A stretch of 64,000 bases of DNA from Arabidopsis thaliana (lineage: Eukaryota; Streptophyta; Magnoliopsida; Brassicales; Brassicaceae), in contig NC_003070.9 of NCBI RefSeq assembly GCF_000001735.4, positions 19,949,971 through 20,013,970 of the forward strand, in the 5' to 3' direction. Positions within the stretch are counted from its first letter, which is position 1; each line of letters begins with the position of its first letter. Under the pieces are notes generated by a model. It was not told where the DNA came from. It did no database searches and saw only the letters and a list, made by a program, of their open reading frames with translations. The position numbers were made by a program, and so were the translations under genes. Shown piece after piece: positions 11,609-28,278 of this stretch.

Positions 11609-13505
11609 AGATTGGAAAATTTTGAGTACTTTTTGGTGTTTTTGGTATTTGCAGTGAGTGAAAAAGAGAGATTTTTCTGTCTTCATTTTCTTTCTCTTTT
11701 ATTGTTTTAAGGACTTGAGGATTCTTCATTTTCATTGCAAAAAGCGAGTCTGCTTTTGTGTATATCTGTGTTGAGTGGTTATAGACTTATAGTCGATAAA
11801 ATAAAAAGCTTACAGCATTTGAATCTTTATATTAATGTTACGTAAGTACCTTTAAAAGTATAACATTGATTTTTTTTTAATAAATATATGTATTATGTTA
11901 TAACGATATTGGAAAAAATTTTGTAACCATCAATTTAATTGACATCAATAAAATTTATAAAGTCAATTTACTTTTGAAAAATCCAATTGTTCTAATCGCG
12001 AATCATGGATCTATATTAGGGGTCTATGAGATTTCTTTCTTCTGAATGAGGATTTATTGAGATTTTGATTTTTTTTTAAACATCCTACACAATATCTAAA
12101 ATAGCAATATCATTTATTTATCCATTATAAATTTATAATTTGGATATGCCAAACAGAATTCTATTTCTATATATGGATCAGAGTTATGCATCTATCTCAT
12201 CTAGCTTGGGCAGCTGACATGGGTGTGAGCTATTTGTTATTGATAACATTGAGTAACTGTGTGGTATTGGAGGTCCATGAAAATAAAATTCTTTGGCAGT
12301 GAATTTTGAATAAGACACATTCTAATATATGGTAGATGAATGTTCCAATCAAGATCGGGTACGTTCTGAGCACAAACGTGCTCTGAAATCACTGCAATAC
12401 GGATCTGAAGAATAACGAAATTCCAAAGGTCTCGAGCATCATTCCGAGGATAGACAATCAAGGCAACAAAGAAGACATCACTGCTAAAAGATATTGTTCC
12501 CTGAGTGGACACACAAATATAACATTAAAGAGCAATATTGTAACATCTATATGAGACTTTCCGGAGATATTGACAAGCAATTAGAAGTTAAAATTTGGAC
12601 GATTAAAGAAAACATCCAACGTAGACTTGCATCTCATTGTTAAGGTGATCTCTGAGATGAACAATAACTATATAAAAAAGACAAGCTCTCAAAACTTTAT
12701 TCTAAAATGTATAATATATAAAATTTATCAAAAACAAAATTTAACATGTGTTGTAGCATGAGTCCAGAATTCAAGATACATATGGTGTTTTAGTTTATGT
12801 AAAACAAAAAACTATTCAAAATGAATCGTAAAAAACCGAGTTACATACGTTTTCTATATAGTTTTAGTTTTTATAAAACCAAAACCAAACTGAAAAACCG
12901 AATATCCATCCCTATTACATAATAATTAAGAATTTATATTATATAGAGAATGATTAAAACTATACTATAAAGCAAACAATAGTCCAACATTAAATAAGTA
13001 TTTTAAATTTTAATTTTTACCCGTGTTGCACCAGCACGGATTACAAGTTGGTTCTATAAGATGTGTTGTTTCTGTCTTTTTTTTTTTTTTTTTGGCTCAA
13101 CATCAACTTTCCACTAACCAATTCAAAGGTACAAGTCATTCGACCAAAACATATTTTAACCAAATACAATGAATCAGTCTATTATCACCTTGAAACACTA
13201 TGATGGATTCAACGCTACCCAACCGAAATTCACTGTATTTTTCCAACCACAACGAGATGAATTACACCACGACTCTAAGTGAAATCATCTTTTAAACCAC
13301 CAAAATTCACCCAATGACACGAAAACATTTCTAGCACAAAGAAAATCAAATCCTATCCTGAGATCCAATCCAATTCCAAGCTATTAGTCCCTCATGATCC
13401 GAGTGTAGAACATGTCCTAATAGCATCTACGCCAAAAGCGCAACTTCAGAAGGGTTTTGACTCCTCTGCTTTCACTATTTCGGTCCTAAGCCTAAAACGG
13501 ACATA
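11609..13505. other. AT-rich intergenic region with repeat debris
   Basis: About 1.9 kb. The first 200 bases are MSL4 3' UTR. A 91-codon open frame on the minus strand (12237-12512) has ordinary codon use but I recognise no protein. Around 12890-12915 is a run of the AAACCGAA type that often marks old transposon ends in this genome. At 13021-13040 CCCGTGTTGCACCAGCACGG forms a stem followed by ATTACAAGT, similar to a Helitron 3' end but with CAAG instead of CTAG. Confidence 0.4.
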
Positions 13506-13958
13506 CTAATCCGACTGATACTCAACCGGATCAACCGGGCTGAGACAAAAATTTCTTGAAGTCGAGGCTTTATTGGAGAGCTTTCCTTCTTCTTCTACAA
13601 TCCAAATGGTTTTCTTTTCTCCCCCATTTCTCATTAATTCTCCATCAGGAGTCGTTGACGGCAGCATAGCTAATACGCCTTGAATCATGTAAATCTGCCC
13701 GGGATCGATAGGATCTTCACAACCAAGCTCGAAAACCACGATCCGCCTACCTCTGTACCTTCTTAACACTGAGCCACCACTACCAAGGAGGTTCATCGGA
13801 GGAGAGGTACCTCCGCGAAGAGACTGACGAAGAAATCCACCAGATCTGCTGCCGTCGTCGAGAGTCATAGTTCCCCATTGTAGATCTACCAACGAACCTC
13901 CATCTGAGAGAACTATCTCCGCTCGCCGTCGACTTAAAACTCTTTGATTAAGCCACAA
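13506..13958 (-). CDS. 150-aa protein of unknown function, possibly MRD1
   Basis: A single-exon ORF of 150 codons, clearly GC-richer than its surroundings and with good coding character. Visible features: a basic start (MWLNQRVLSRRRAEIV), a Gly/Ser-rich middle, and a hydrophobic segment RRIVVFELGCEDPIDPGQ. No signal peptide or helix is evident. By gene order between MSL4 and HEI10 it should be AT1G53480, named MTO1 RESPONDING DOWN 1, but that is inference from position and I do not recognise the sequence. It is head-to-head with HEI10, and the two probably share the region 13960-14400 as promoter. Confidence 0.6.
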   Translation of the reverse strand: MWLNQRVLSRRRAEIVLSDGGSLVDLQWGTMTLDDGSRSGGFLRQSLRGGTSPPMNLLGSGGSVLRRYRGRRIVVFELGCEDPIDPGQIYMIQGVLAMLPSTTPDGELMRNGGEKKTIWIVEEEGKLSNKASTSRNFCLSPVDPVEYQSD

Positions 13959-15175
13959 AGAAGGAGGAGCCGCCGCCGGCTAAAAAAAATCGACACAAAG
14001 GAAAAAAAAAACTAAAAAGAGAAGAGAGGCCCTCTCACGGTGCCGGCCGAAACCGACCACCAAAGAGGCAAAACGGCGTTTGAAGATTTGATCTGGTTTG
14101 CGGCGGCTAACTAGAGAGAGAGAACTAGGGTTTTTTGTTTAGTTTGTGTTTTTGTTGTTGTATTTTACTTAAGATGTTGTTTTTGTTTAAATGAACCAAA
14201 AAAAGGAAGTCTTAGCTTAACAAACCGACGCCGTTTAGCGATGTGCATTTCAACAAACTGCGATGTCGTTTTGACATTTTATTGCTCACTCAAGTCATTT
14301 TGCTACTGCTGATTATCTCTGGAAATTTGAAATCTTCGTTTCTCGCGCCGGCATTGAAATCAGCGAGAGAGGTAACGATCCTGGAAACTCTTGTGTTTTC
14401 TCTCGGATTTGCATCTGCCTCTTCTTCGATTTTCAATTTTTGAGATCCTTCGCTGCTGTTTTTGGTGTTATACTTCAGATCGGTAAGCTTAATCGCCGTT
14501 TGTTGTTCTTCAATCACTTTCTGCGACGCGTTCTCTCTCTATCGCTCTGTCAAAATCGCAGGTAAGCTTCTTCAATTTCTTCTTAGATCTTCACATTCCT
14601 GCTGCGATTTCGTTGCTATACCTAAGCTCTTTACAATTTCTAAGGTTTGTGTCAATCTCGAATCAGGGAGATTGATAAACCGATTTGTCTCCAGTATTCT
14701 GAAGAATCGTAAGTCGGAATCTAACTGTTGAGTTGAGTTCATCGCTGTGATGTAGAAACCCTTAATTTCGGGACTGTGCAGTCGAAATTTTGCCGATCTC
14801 TGAAATCTATGCATATGCCCAATTTCTAGGGTTTCCGTTTTCTAAATCGTTTTTATGACTAGAAACTAGTTGATCATCACAGTTACTGTTAGTTTTGTAC
14901 CTCTCCGATGACTATGAACTGCTAACTACTGAAGTTTGACAGGTCTTAATGCTTACTTTGTACCCATTCGTGTTTGCAGTTTAACAATTTTCAGTAGTTA
15001 GAATGAATATAGGTTAATTAAAACTTGTATTGTGAATACTAGTTAATTGGTGATCTCAATGAGTTAGTTCAGTGGAGAATGGAAGTTTCATTTAGAGCAT
15101 GGTTCTTCATCTTGTTTGATATGAAGTTAATTTGCAGGTGCGTAGCAGCTTGAGATACTTATATTAGAGGTTGAC
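13959..15175. other. Shared promoter and long HEI10 5' leader
   Basis: The block separates two divergent start codons by 1.2 kb. The part from about 14390 on is C/T-rich with splice-like signals (several GTAAGC and TTGCAG), as expected for a transcribed leader with one or more introns. Short open frames here lack protein character. No TATA box is obvious, which fits a housekeeping or meiotic promoter. Confidence 0.45.
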
Positions 15176-16841
15176 ATGAGATGCAACGCGTGTTGGAGGG
15201 ACCTGGAGGGCAGGGCCATTTCCACCACTTGCGGTCACTTATTATGTATCCTATTTACACTTTCTACTTTTCTTTTGCGTAGCAACACTTGTGAGCTTGA
15301 ATAAGATGACCTTAACACCATGAAAAGGTACTGAAGATGCCAGCAAGATTCTCAGTAATGATGGGGCATGTCCCATTTGTGATCAAGTACTCTCCAAGAG
15401 GTAAAACTTTCCTAGCCTAGCTTCAGTTTAGCTCTAGTCGCCTTATTCTCCATTTGACAGTTAGTCTTTATCTTTCCATCTTAGTTTAATGAAACCTGTG
15501 GATATCAATCCAAATGAAGAATGGATAAATGTAAGTGGTTAAGCTGAAATACGCAAGGATACTATAGCTTTTCTTCTTTTCCAGTTTTCAATATTCCCAT
15601 CTTACATCTCCTCGTTGCTTACATGTGTTATCAGATGGCGATGGCTGGAATTTCTCCACAAATACGTATCCTTTTCATAGATGTGCTCTTGGTAGAATTT
15701 TCAAGTTGTAACTATGGTTTTTCAATTGAAAATTGTCCCGCTGTATCTCAAATCTAAACTCAAGTGGTATAACTTTATCTCTTTTGCCTTTGTAAGAGTT
15801 GGTAAAACAACAGTTTAAGGTTCAAAAACCTCCTGTTTTTCTTAACTGAATCTAGTGATGAAGAGTGCATACCGAAGTGTAATGTTTTACATTGCCCAAA
15901 GAGACTTAGAGATGCAGTACAAGATGAATAGAGTTGTTGCACAGTGTCGTCAGAAATGTGAGGGTATGCAAGCAAAGTTTAGCGAGAAAATGGAGCAGGT
16001 CCATACAGCATATCAGAAGATGGGCAAGAGGTGTCAGATGATGGAGCAAGAGGTAGAAAACTTGACCAAGGATAAGCAAGAGCTCCAAGAGAAGTTCTCT
16101 GAGAAATCAAGGTCAGTCACTTAAGATATGTTTTCCTGGTTCTGTTCCCTATATTAATCTCAACTACAATAACAATGTACCTTAATTGTTTTTAAATTAC
16201 CAGACAGAAGAGGAAGCTTGATGAGATGTATGACCAGCTAAGAAGTGAGTATGAGTCAGTTAAACGTACAGCCATCCAACCAGCAAACAACTTCTACCCG
16301 CGACACCAAGAACCCGACTTTTTCTCAAACCCAGCAGTTAATATGATGGAGAACAGAGAGACCATTCGCAAAGGTTAATTTAACTACACTATTTCTGTGT
16401 CTTGAGCTTAGTGCTTCATATGATCCTGAGTCTATTTTGGTTAAATATCTCCAAATCAAGTTGACTTATTTGGTGCAGACCGGTCGTTTTTCTCTCCTGC
16501 AACACCAGGACCTAAAGATGAGATATGGCCAGCAAGACAGAACAGTTCAAACTCAGGTCCATTCGACATCTCCACCGACTCACCTGCGATTCCATCCGAT
16601 CTTGGAAACAGAAGAGCTGGCAGAGGACATCCTGTATACGGTGGTGGTGGCACTGCTAATCCCCAGTCAACTCTACGAAACCTTATTCTCTCCCCTATTA
16701 AACGTTCTCAGCTCTCTCGTTCCCGCCCTCAGCTGTTCACGTAAGAAAAGTAGAAAACTATAACCTTAAAATAGACCAAACTCACATCATGTACTTGGGT
16801 TTGTTCTAAAATATTTTGTTGCTTCTATTCTCAGGCTATAG
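15176..16841 (+). CDS. HEI10: Meiotic crossover RING-type E3 ligase
   Basis: HEI10 marks class I crossover sites on the synaptonemal complex as a ubiquitin/SUMO ligase and is dose-limiting for crossovers. Exons: 15176-15245, 15328-15400, 15485-15530, 15635-15665, 15856-16111, 16204-16373, 16479-16740 and a 7-nt final coding part 16835-16841; total 304 aa. The N-terminal RING has C3, C6, C19, H21, C24, C38 and C41 (CNAC, CGHLLC, CPIC). Residues about 110-190 form a coiled coil rich in Glu, Lys and Gln. The tail is Ser/Pro/Asn-rich and basic near its end (IKRSQLSRSRPQL). The last coding exon adds only Leu and the stop. Convergent with RHM2 (stops 345 bp apart). Confidence 0.96.
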
Positions 16842-17186
16842 CTTAAGGATCAAGTTCAAGTGTTCTGAAACTGCCTAGGTGGAAGTCCTAATGGTCACAA
16901 CCAGTAAGTGACTCTTCTTTTTTATAAGCTGTCTGACTTAGTAAGTAAAAATCTGAGGGAAAATGTAGTATTTGAGGAAAAGAAAAACTCTCGTCTATAT
17001 AAATATTAATAATCGTAAATCATATTTTAGTAGAATCAATATAGTGAAACTACCTACAAGGATCATAAGACGATGAGTAAATATAAAAAAGATATATCTG
17101 TTGGAAGAAAAGGCAAAAAGAAAAAAAAACAAAACAAAACAGTTTAAAGTAAGCACTTGTGGAAGAGTGTGATGTTCATTGAAGGC

Positions 17187-19269
17187 TTAGGTTCTCTTGT
17201 TTGGTTCAAAGACGTATTTGAGCAGTGACTCTTTGATGGAGAGCATCTCTGGGAACTCCTTGCTTAGTTTAGATCCATCCATTTCGTTGTTGCTTCGAGC
17301 AGCAACAATGACCTTTGCTTGTTCTTCCACTGTGAAGTTGGACCATTTAAAACCTGGCTCGATGTAATTCTTGTACATCTCCAATATCTCGTTGTGGCTC
17401 ACCACCCCTGGGTTGGTGAAATTCCATATGCCTCTTAGGTTTCTCTTCGCCATCTCGATAGAGATTGGGAGAAGCTCGTCTAGTACGGTCATGCTGTTCG
17501 GGATGTCCACCACTTTGTTGTAGCGCGAGATCTTCGTGATGAAGTTTCTCGGGTTGTTTAGGTCTGAGGAGATTGGCATCCGGACTCTCAAGGTACATAC
17601 ATTGTCAAATTCTCTCAAGAGCTCCTCAACCTGGTGGAAAAACAGAGCAATTATGAACAAAGACACATATGGTTTTCGAGAATGTTGATAATGTGTACTC
17701 TATTATTACCATGGCTTTGGTTTTCGAGTAGAAAGAACCAAAGAAATTTGGCTTGTCTTCTTCCTTGAAACCTATACCCGAACCCTCAGGATGTGTAGCG
17801 TCATACTCAAAGATGCAACCGGTGGCGAAGTTCATCATCAAGAGATCATTCTCTCTGCAAACATCAGCTAGAGTCAAAGTACCTGCGACATTTACACGAA
17901 TGGTCTCTGGTTTGTGAGATTCACACCAGTCAACGTTGGGTCTGCCAGTTAAACCAGCAGCATTAAACACATGAGTAGGTTTGATGCTACGAATATCCGC
18001 CACAAGAGAAGCTCTATCCTCCAGACGTCCTTTCCCATACTCATATGTAATCCCTTGCTTCTCACATAGTTTCCCTAGAAGACCACCAAGCCAACCAGTC
18101 TTACCATAGATCAAAAACTTCAACGAAGCTTTGTCACCAGAATCACCATTCTTAGGTGTTACAACCGTAAATGTCTGGACCGTGTTGCTTGAAACGTCTT
18201 TCTTCTCACTAGATCCATCAGAAAGTCTTCCACCGGGCATCATAAGCATTCTCGGATGAGGAAGCAAAGCTCCAGAAACATCACCCCACCACTCAGGATT
18301 CTGAGTGTACCAGTCCATTGTCTTCTTCAATCCATCTTCCCAATTTGTTCGCTCTTGCCACCCCAATTTCTTCAGCTTCTGATCATCAAGGAAGTACCTT
18401 TGATCATTAAAGGGCCGGTTCTCCACAAACTGAATGCTTGACTCAGGGTCTTTCCCGAAAAGTTTGCAGATGTCTCTAGCCACATCGATCACTCTCCTTT
18501 CTCTTTTTGTGCCGACATTGTAGACATGACCGATTTCTCCTTTGTGAAGAACAACCTCAAAAGCCTCAGCAACGTCTTCGCAGTACAAGTAACTCCGGAC
18601 ATTAGATCCATCTCCATGGATGGGAAGCGGCTTCCCACTCATAGCCAACAAGATGAACTTAGGAATCATTTTTTCAGGAAACTGGTTAGGCCCATAAACA
18701 TTGTTCCCGCGAGTCGTAATAACAGGCAATCCATATGATCTACCATAAGCCATCACAAGCATCTCAGCACCAGCCTTAGTTGCAGAGTAAGGATTCGTCG
18801 GTAACAGCTGAGAAGCTTCATGGTTTCCTACAGCAGCATCCTCATCGGTTTCTCCATAGACTTCATCGGTACTCACATGGATAAACCTCCTGATCTGTCC
18901 TGTAACTTTACAGGCTTCCAAAAGAACATGAGTACCATAAATATTGTTCTTGGTAAACTCAAAGCTATTACCAAAAGAGTTATCAACATGAGTTTGAGCA
19001 GCAAAATGCATTATCGTATCAATGTTTTCAGTGATGAGAAGGTAGTTAACGAGATCATCACTCGCGATATCTCCTTTGACAAACTTGAAATTTGGTGAAG
19101 AAAAAGAAGGATCAAGATTCTTCAGATCTGAACAGTAATCAAGCTTGTCAAGAACAACGATCTTGTAATCAGGATAGTTACGGATTAATCTGTTGGCAAC
19201 ATGAGAAGCAATAAATCCAGCAGCTCCAGTAATGAGAATGTTCTTTGGCTTATACGTAGTATCATCCAT
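17187..19269 (-). CDS. MUM4: UDP-L-rhamnose synthase RHM2 / MUM4
   Basis: This trifunctional cytosolic enzyme turns UDP-glucose into UDP-L-rhamnose for pectin, including seed-coat mucilage. Two exons, 17710-19269 and 17187-17630, give 667 aa. I used the ATG at 19269 (MDDTTYKPKNILITGAAGF); an in-frame ATG 15 bases upstream is less likely. The N-terminal half is a 4,6-dehydratase of the SDR fold, with ITGAAGFIASHV (NAD site) and YSATKAG (catalytic YxxxK). The C-terminal half, from about residue 385, is an epimerase/reductase with GKTGWLGGLLGK (NADPH site) and YSKTKAM at the exon junction. Both active sites are intact. The 5' flank has a GA microsatellite near 19570-19588. Confidence 0.97.
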
Positions 19270-20990
19270 CCTTGAAATCTGCAAAAAAAAAACATCAAAT
19301 GGAAAATTCAGAAGCGGATCATATGAAAAAGAAGTCAGATCCAGATCTCCAATTCAGCAACAGATCTTAAACATGTCACATGGGATCATAAACAGACAAC
19401 ATAGAGATGTATTTGTCACTCACGTACAACATTTCACAAAATTAGTTTTAGAAATAGAAACAGAAAGAGAGAAACAATTTCACGTACCGACACAATTCTG
19501 GTTAGAGTCAGATAACCCAAGAGAGAAAGAGATCTTAAGAGAGATAAAGATAGAAACTTCACCAACTATAGAGAGAGAGAGAGAGAGAAATATGAAAAGA
19601 AAAAACAGTAGAGAGGAAGAGGAAGAAGAAGAAGAGGGAATCTACGGTCTACGGAGCTTCTCTCAGCAATGTGCCTCTTATATTCTGAGACAGTTACGGA
19701 GAACCGTAGGAGGAAATTGACTAATTTACCCTTGATCGTCTTAGATATTACGGATTTCTCGTGAGTCTAGCGTCCGACATTAAACTCATGTCTTTTTCTC
19801 TTTCTTGTTTTGTTTTTCAACATAAATGTGAGTCTATTTATTAGCTCTCTACTAAATTAGGACATTTCAGATCAATTAAAATAGAATGAAATTTTGATAA
19901 TTAATTAAGTATGTGTATAAAGAAAGAAATAAATATATTGCATCGTTTTCCAAATTATAGTGATTGACGAATAAAATATGATTTTCCTTATTTTAGAAGG
20001 TTAATCGTGGTATTTAATTAAAACACCTGGTTTATTTATGATATAACGTAGACATGTCAGTTCAAATATTTAATTAGTTGATTACAAAGATAAGTACATG
20101 TCAACCTAAAATTTAATATCATCATTTCAACCCAAAAAAAACCTGAGATTATATATAACGGATCATTCAATGCAAGATGCTTAATGCCACCGTCACGTAA
20201 CGAAATAATTGATTTGCTTCCTTTTTGGTTAATAAATATTAAATAGATCAAATGTGTACACTTTCTCATGACTTGTTAAATTGAGAAAGTGATATTCGTT
20301 ATGATTAATGGACGCCTAATATTACCTTTAATGGGCTAAACTCAGGCCTACAAACTTGGCGGGTAAATTATAAACATTTCAACGGCGTCAAAATTTCGAA
20401 GTTAAGGCGAATTTCATTGTTAACCATGATGAGTCTTGAGGTCAAGAGCATTCCTTTTTTTCATTGGCAAGTTTTTTTTTTTCTTTTTGTAACCATTGAA
20501 TAAAATTGACTAATTATATAATCTGAGAAAGAGTGGTTTACAGAAGAAAAATCTAAGGACCAATGTTTTATTTTGTTACTTCCACATTCTTCGGCATAAT
20601 GTTGTCTATATTAACCAATCAAGACCATATTTTCCAATAACCAAAGAGATTCCTTTTTTTGTTGAAGAACAATAAAGACTAATGGGACCGATTAAGAAGT
20701 TTAAGAAGTATATAATCACCACGATATTCTTCTCTACGGTGAACTACGCTTATGGCAAATTCAAAGATTATGGAGCCAACAAGATAACCGAAACAATAAC
20801 CGGGACTGACCCGCAATCAGACTAATCCAAGGCGATCTTGTTCTGGAGAGTTACAACTAAATAAAAGTCTTTCTTATATCATTGCAACGTAGTTCATATC
20901 AGAGCCTGGACTGAATAATACTTACATAAAAACTAGAGAATCACCTGGTGGAGGAAGATGTGGTGGTTAAAGATCTGTCTGAAGTGTTGT
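19270..20990. other. RHM2 upstream region and MPK18 3' flank
   Basis: About 1.7 kb. The first 450 bases are purine-rich on the plus strand and include a GA run at 19570-19588, likely RHM2 leader and core promoter. TGGGCT and GGCCTA motifs sit near 20333-20352. The rest is AT-rich with no convincing ORF or transposon end. Confidence 0.45.
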
Positions 20991-24188
<3,198 letters not shown>

Positions 24189-26514
24189 CTTCTTCTTCAA
24201 AATTATCAAAAATCTGGATCGGCTTTTCGAAAAGTAAAAAAAAAAAAAAAACCTAGATTGCTAAGAATCCGAAAACTAGAAGAACTCAAAATCAAGCCCA
24301 GTCTGTGAAGAAGACGATACAGAGAAGAGCAAAACCTAGATCCAGCGATCGAAGAAGAAGAAGACGAGAGAGGATTTTAAAAATACCGAATTTGAGATAT
24401 TTTTTCTAAATTTGAATAAAAATAATTTCTAATTCTAGCAATTTCTCGTGGTACTTATTGCGTACGGGTGTGACAAATCCCAGATAGTGGCAGTTTCGTA
24501 GTTTTAGACAACATTTGAGGGTAAAGTAAATATTGGTTTTCTCCCACTGTGGTCTGTGGACGACCTTTTTGGAAAATGACCCAATGGTTTAGACACCTGT
24601 TGCTGGACTTGGACCGTTTTATTTTTCTTAAATTCCGATTTTGACCCCTATCTTAATTTTGTTTTGATTCTAACCATTCTTTTTGATAAGTGGTCAATTT
24701 AACCCCCACGTGATAGTATTTCTCGTACCACTGAAAGGAATATTATTAACATTATCTCAATTTTGCTTATTATATTCCTTGATTTAAATTTTTAAGATTG
24801 AAAAATCTATATACAATTGACTAATTCATATGTAAATAAATATTGTTGAAGGATATTTGTCTTAGATTTTAATTTATTTTGGTAAAGACGATACACGATT
24901 AATATATTAGGATAAAATACCATCTTTGATGAACATTTATTCCATGTAAATCAACTAACCTTGAGAAAAAGACCTTCCAAGTGTCAAGTTGTTTGCTTGA
25001 TACTATGGGATGATAAAAACAAAATCAAAAGAAAAAAAAAAACTGCCATCCTCATTGGTATATGACTTAGTATTTGATAGAAAATAAAATAAAATAAATA
25101 GATTAATAATTTTGCAATTCGTGTGAAACTAATATTCACATGTCAATTTACACAATTTGGCTTTTGTATTTATTGAAAAGACCAACATATTTAGTGTCTG
25201 GCTCATATTAAAAGTTTATCACAATAGGGGCAAATCCACAAAAAGGTGAAGATTATGATAATATTATAACTGATCTTGATTAAAACAAATCCAACATCTT
25301 ATTATTCATTTGTATCTGAGGCATTCAAATCCAAAGTTGGTTCATTATCTAAAGTACAAAATATCATAATTTCAAATTATCATACTCCATATAATTTCAC
25401 ACTATACGACGATGTAGGTGGTGCATGTGTCAATTTATTGTCAATATTTTAAGGCGTTATAACTTATAACTAAAGTTGATCCTTTTTGCATATTTCATTG
25501 CTTTTCATTTTCTTCTACTTTCGGTTTTAAAATCATAATTTTACTCTCTTTTGACTAAGTGCGCATTTTAAAATAATTATCGGCCAAAGATAAATATAAA
25601 TGATGGTTGACTGGTTCTATCTATTTAGACCAGGCTCTGCATAATATATATAACCAGCATATCTATTTTTAAAATAGTTTTAATGGTTTTTCAAAATGAT
25701 ATATATAATATTTTGAATTGCAAGTTTAATAATTCGAAGATATATATATATATATATATAATCATGAGTCAGAATTCAACAGAGTGGACACAATATTACC
25801 ATTCATCACATGAATCATGCTTTTCGTGTATGTATGTTTTAGAGTTTTGACTGGAGGAGCCAAAATATCTCCACCAAGCAGATTTATTTTGTTTGTTTAT
25901 TTATTTGAGTTACATCTTATTAAAATTCCATGAACCATATATAATGATAGAAGAAAAAAGGGATCACCCATAAATAATGATAATTTGTGCACAACTATAT
26001 ATTATTGTTTTCTTAACTTTTGGTTGCCAACAACTCTATATTATTAGTGCAAATATAATAATGTTGATGAATAAAAGACAATGCATCCTAATAATAAACC
26101 AAAATATAATGTGTAAATGTGGTCCAGTGAGAGAAGAAGTTGCATGTGGTAAAGGGCACACACCAAGAAAAGGACTCACTTTGATCAACTTGGCCAAAAC
26201 AACATAATTTCATTCATCTTCTCTTGTCCTCCACAATCATATTTATTTCCCATTGTAGTAAGTAGAAACTATGATCTTGACTTAAACTTTTCAATTTTAA
26301 TTCTTACCTAACTTCCAACTGTTTGGACTACATGTAAAAATTAGGGATCAAAACCCATTTTTATAGTTTACTTTGCTTTGATACTATTTTAAGATTTCTA
26401 GTATTTAATTTGAGCATGGTAGCTAACTTTAAGGGGTTAAGAAGACAGCATAAAGAGAGATTAATTAACACATTGCAAGATTCATGATATACAATTACAA
26501 CATGGTCTTTACTT
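24189..26514. other. AT-rich intergenic region between MPK18 and FAP3
   Basis: About 2.3 kb. It begins with the MPK18 leader and promoter and ends with the FAP3 3' UTR. A (TA)n microsatellite lies at 25741-25760. A 76-codon open frame (25977-26207, +) has no recognisable features. I saw no transposon ends or RNA gene. Confidence 0.5.

Positions 26515-28278
<1,764 letters not shown>

Noticed and set aside
12237-12512. 91-codon minus-strand ORF
   Set aside because: No motif I recognise, no promoter and no splice partners found. Could be a relic of a gene fragment, but I cannot support it as a gene.
14243-14814. ORFs of 66-89 codons upstream of HEI10
   Set aside because: They lie in the C/T-rich leader with splice signals; no protein character, and the HEI10 RING start at 15176 is clear.
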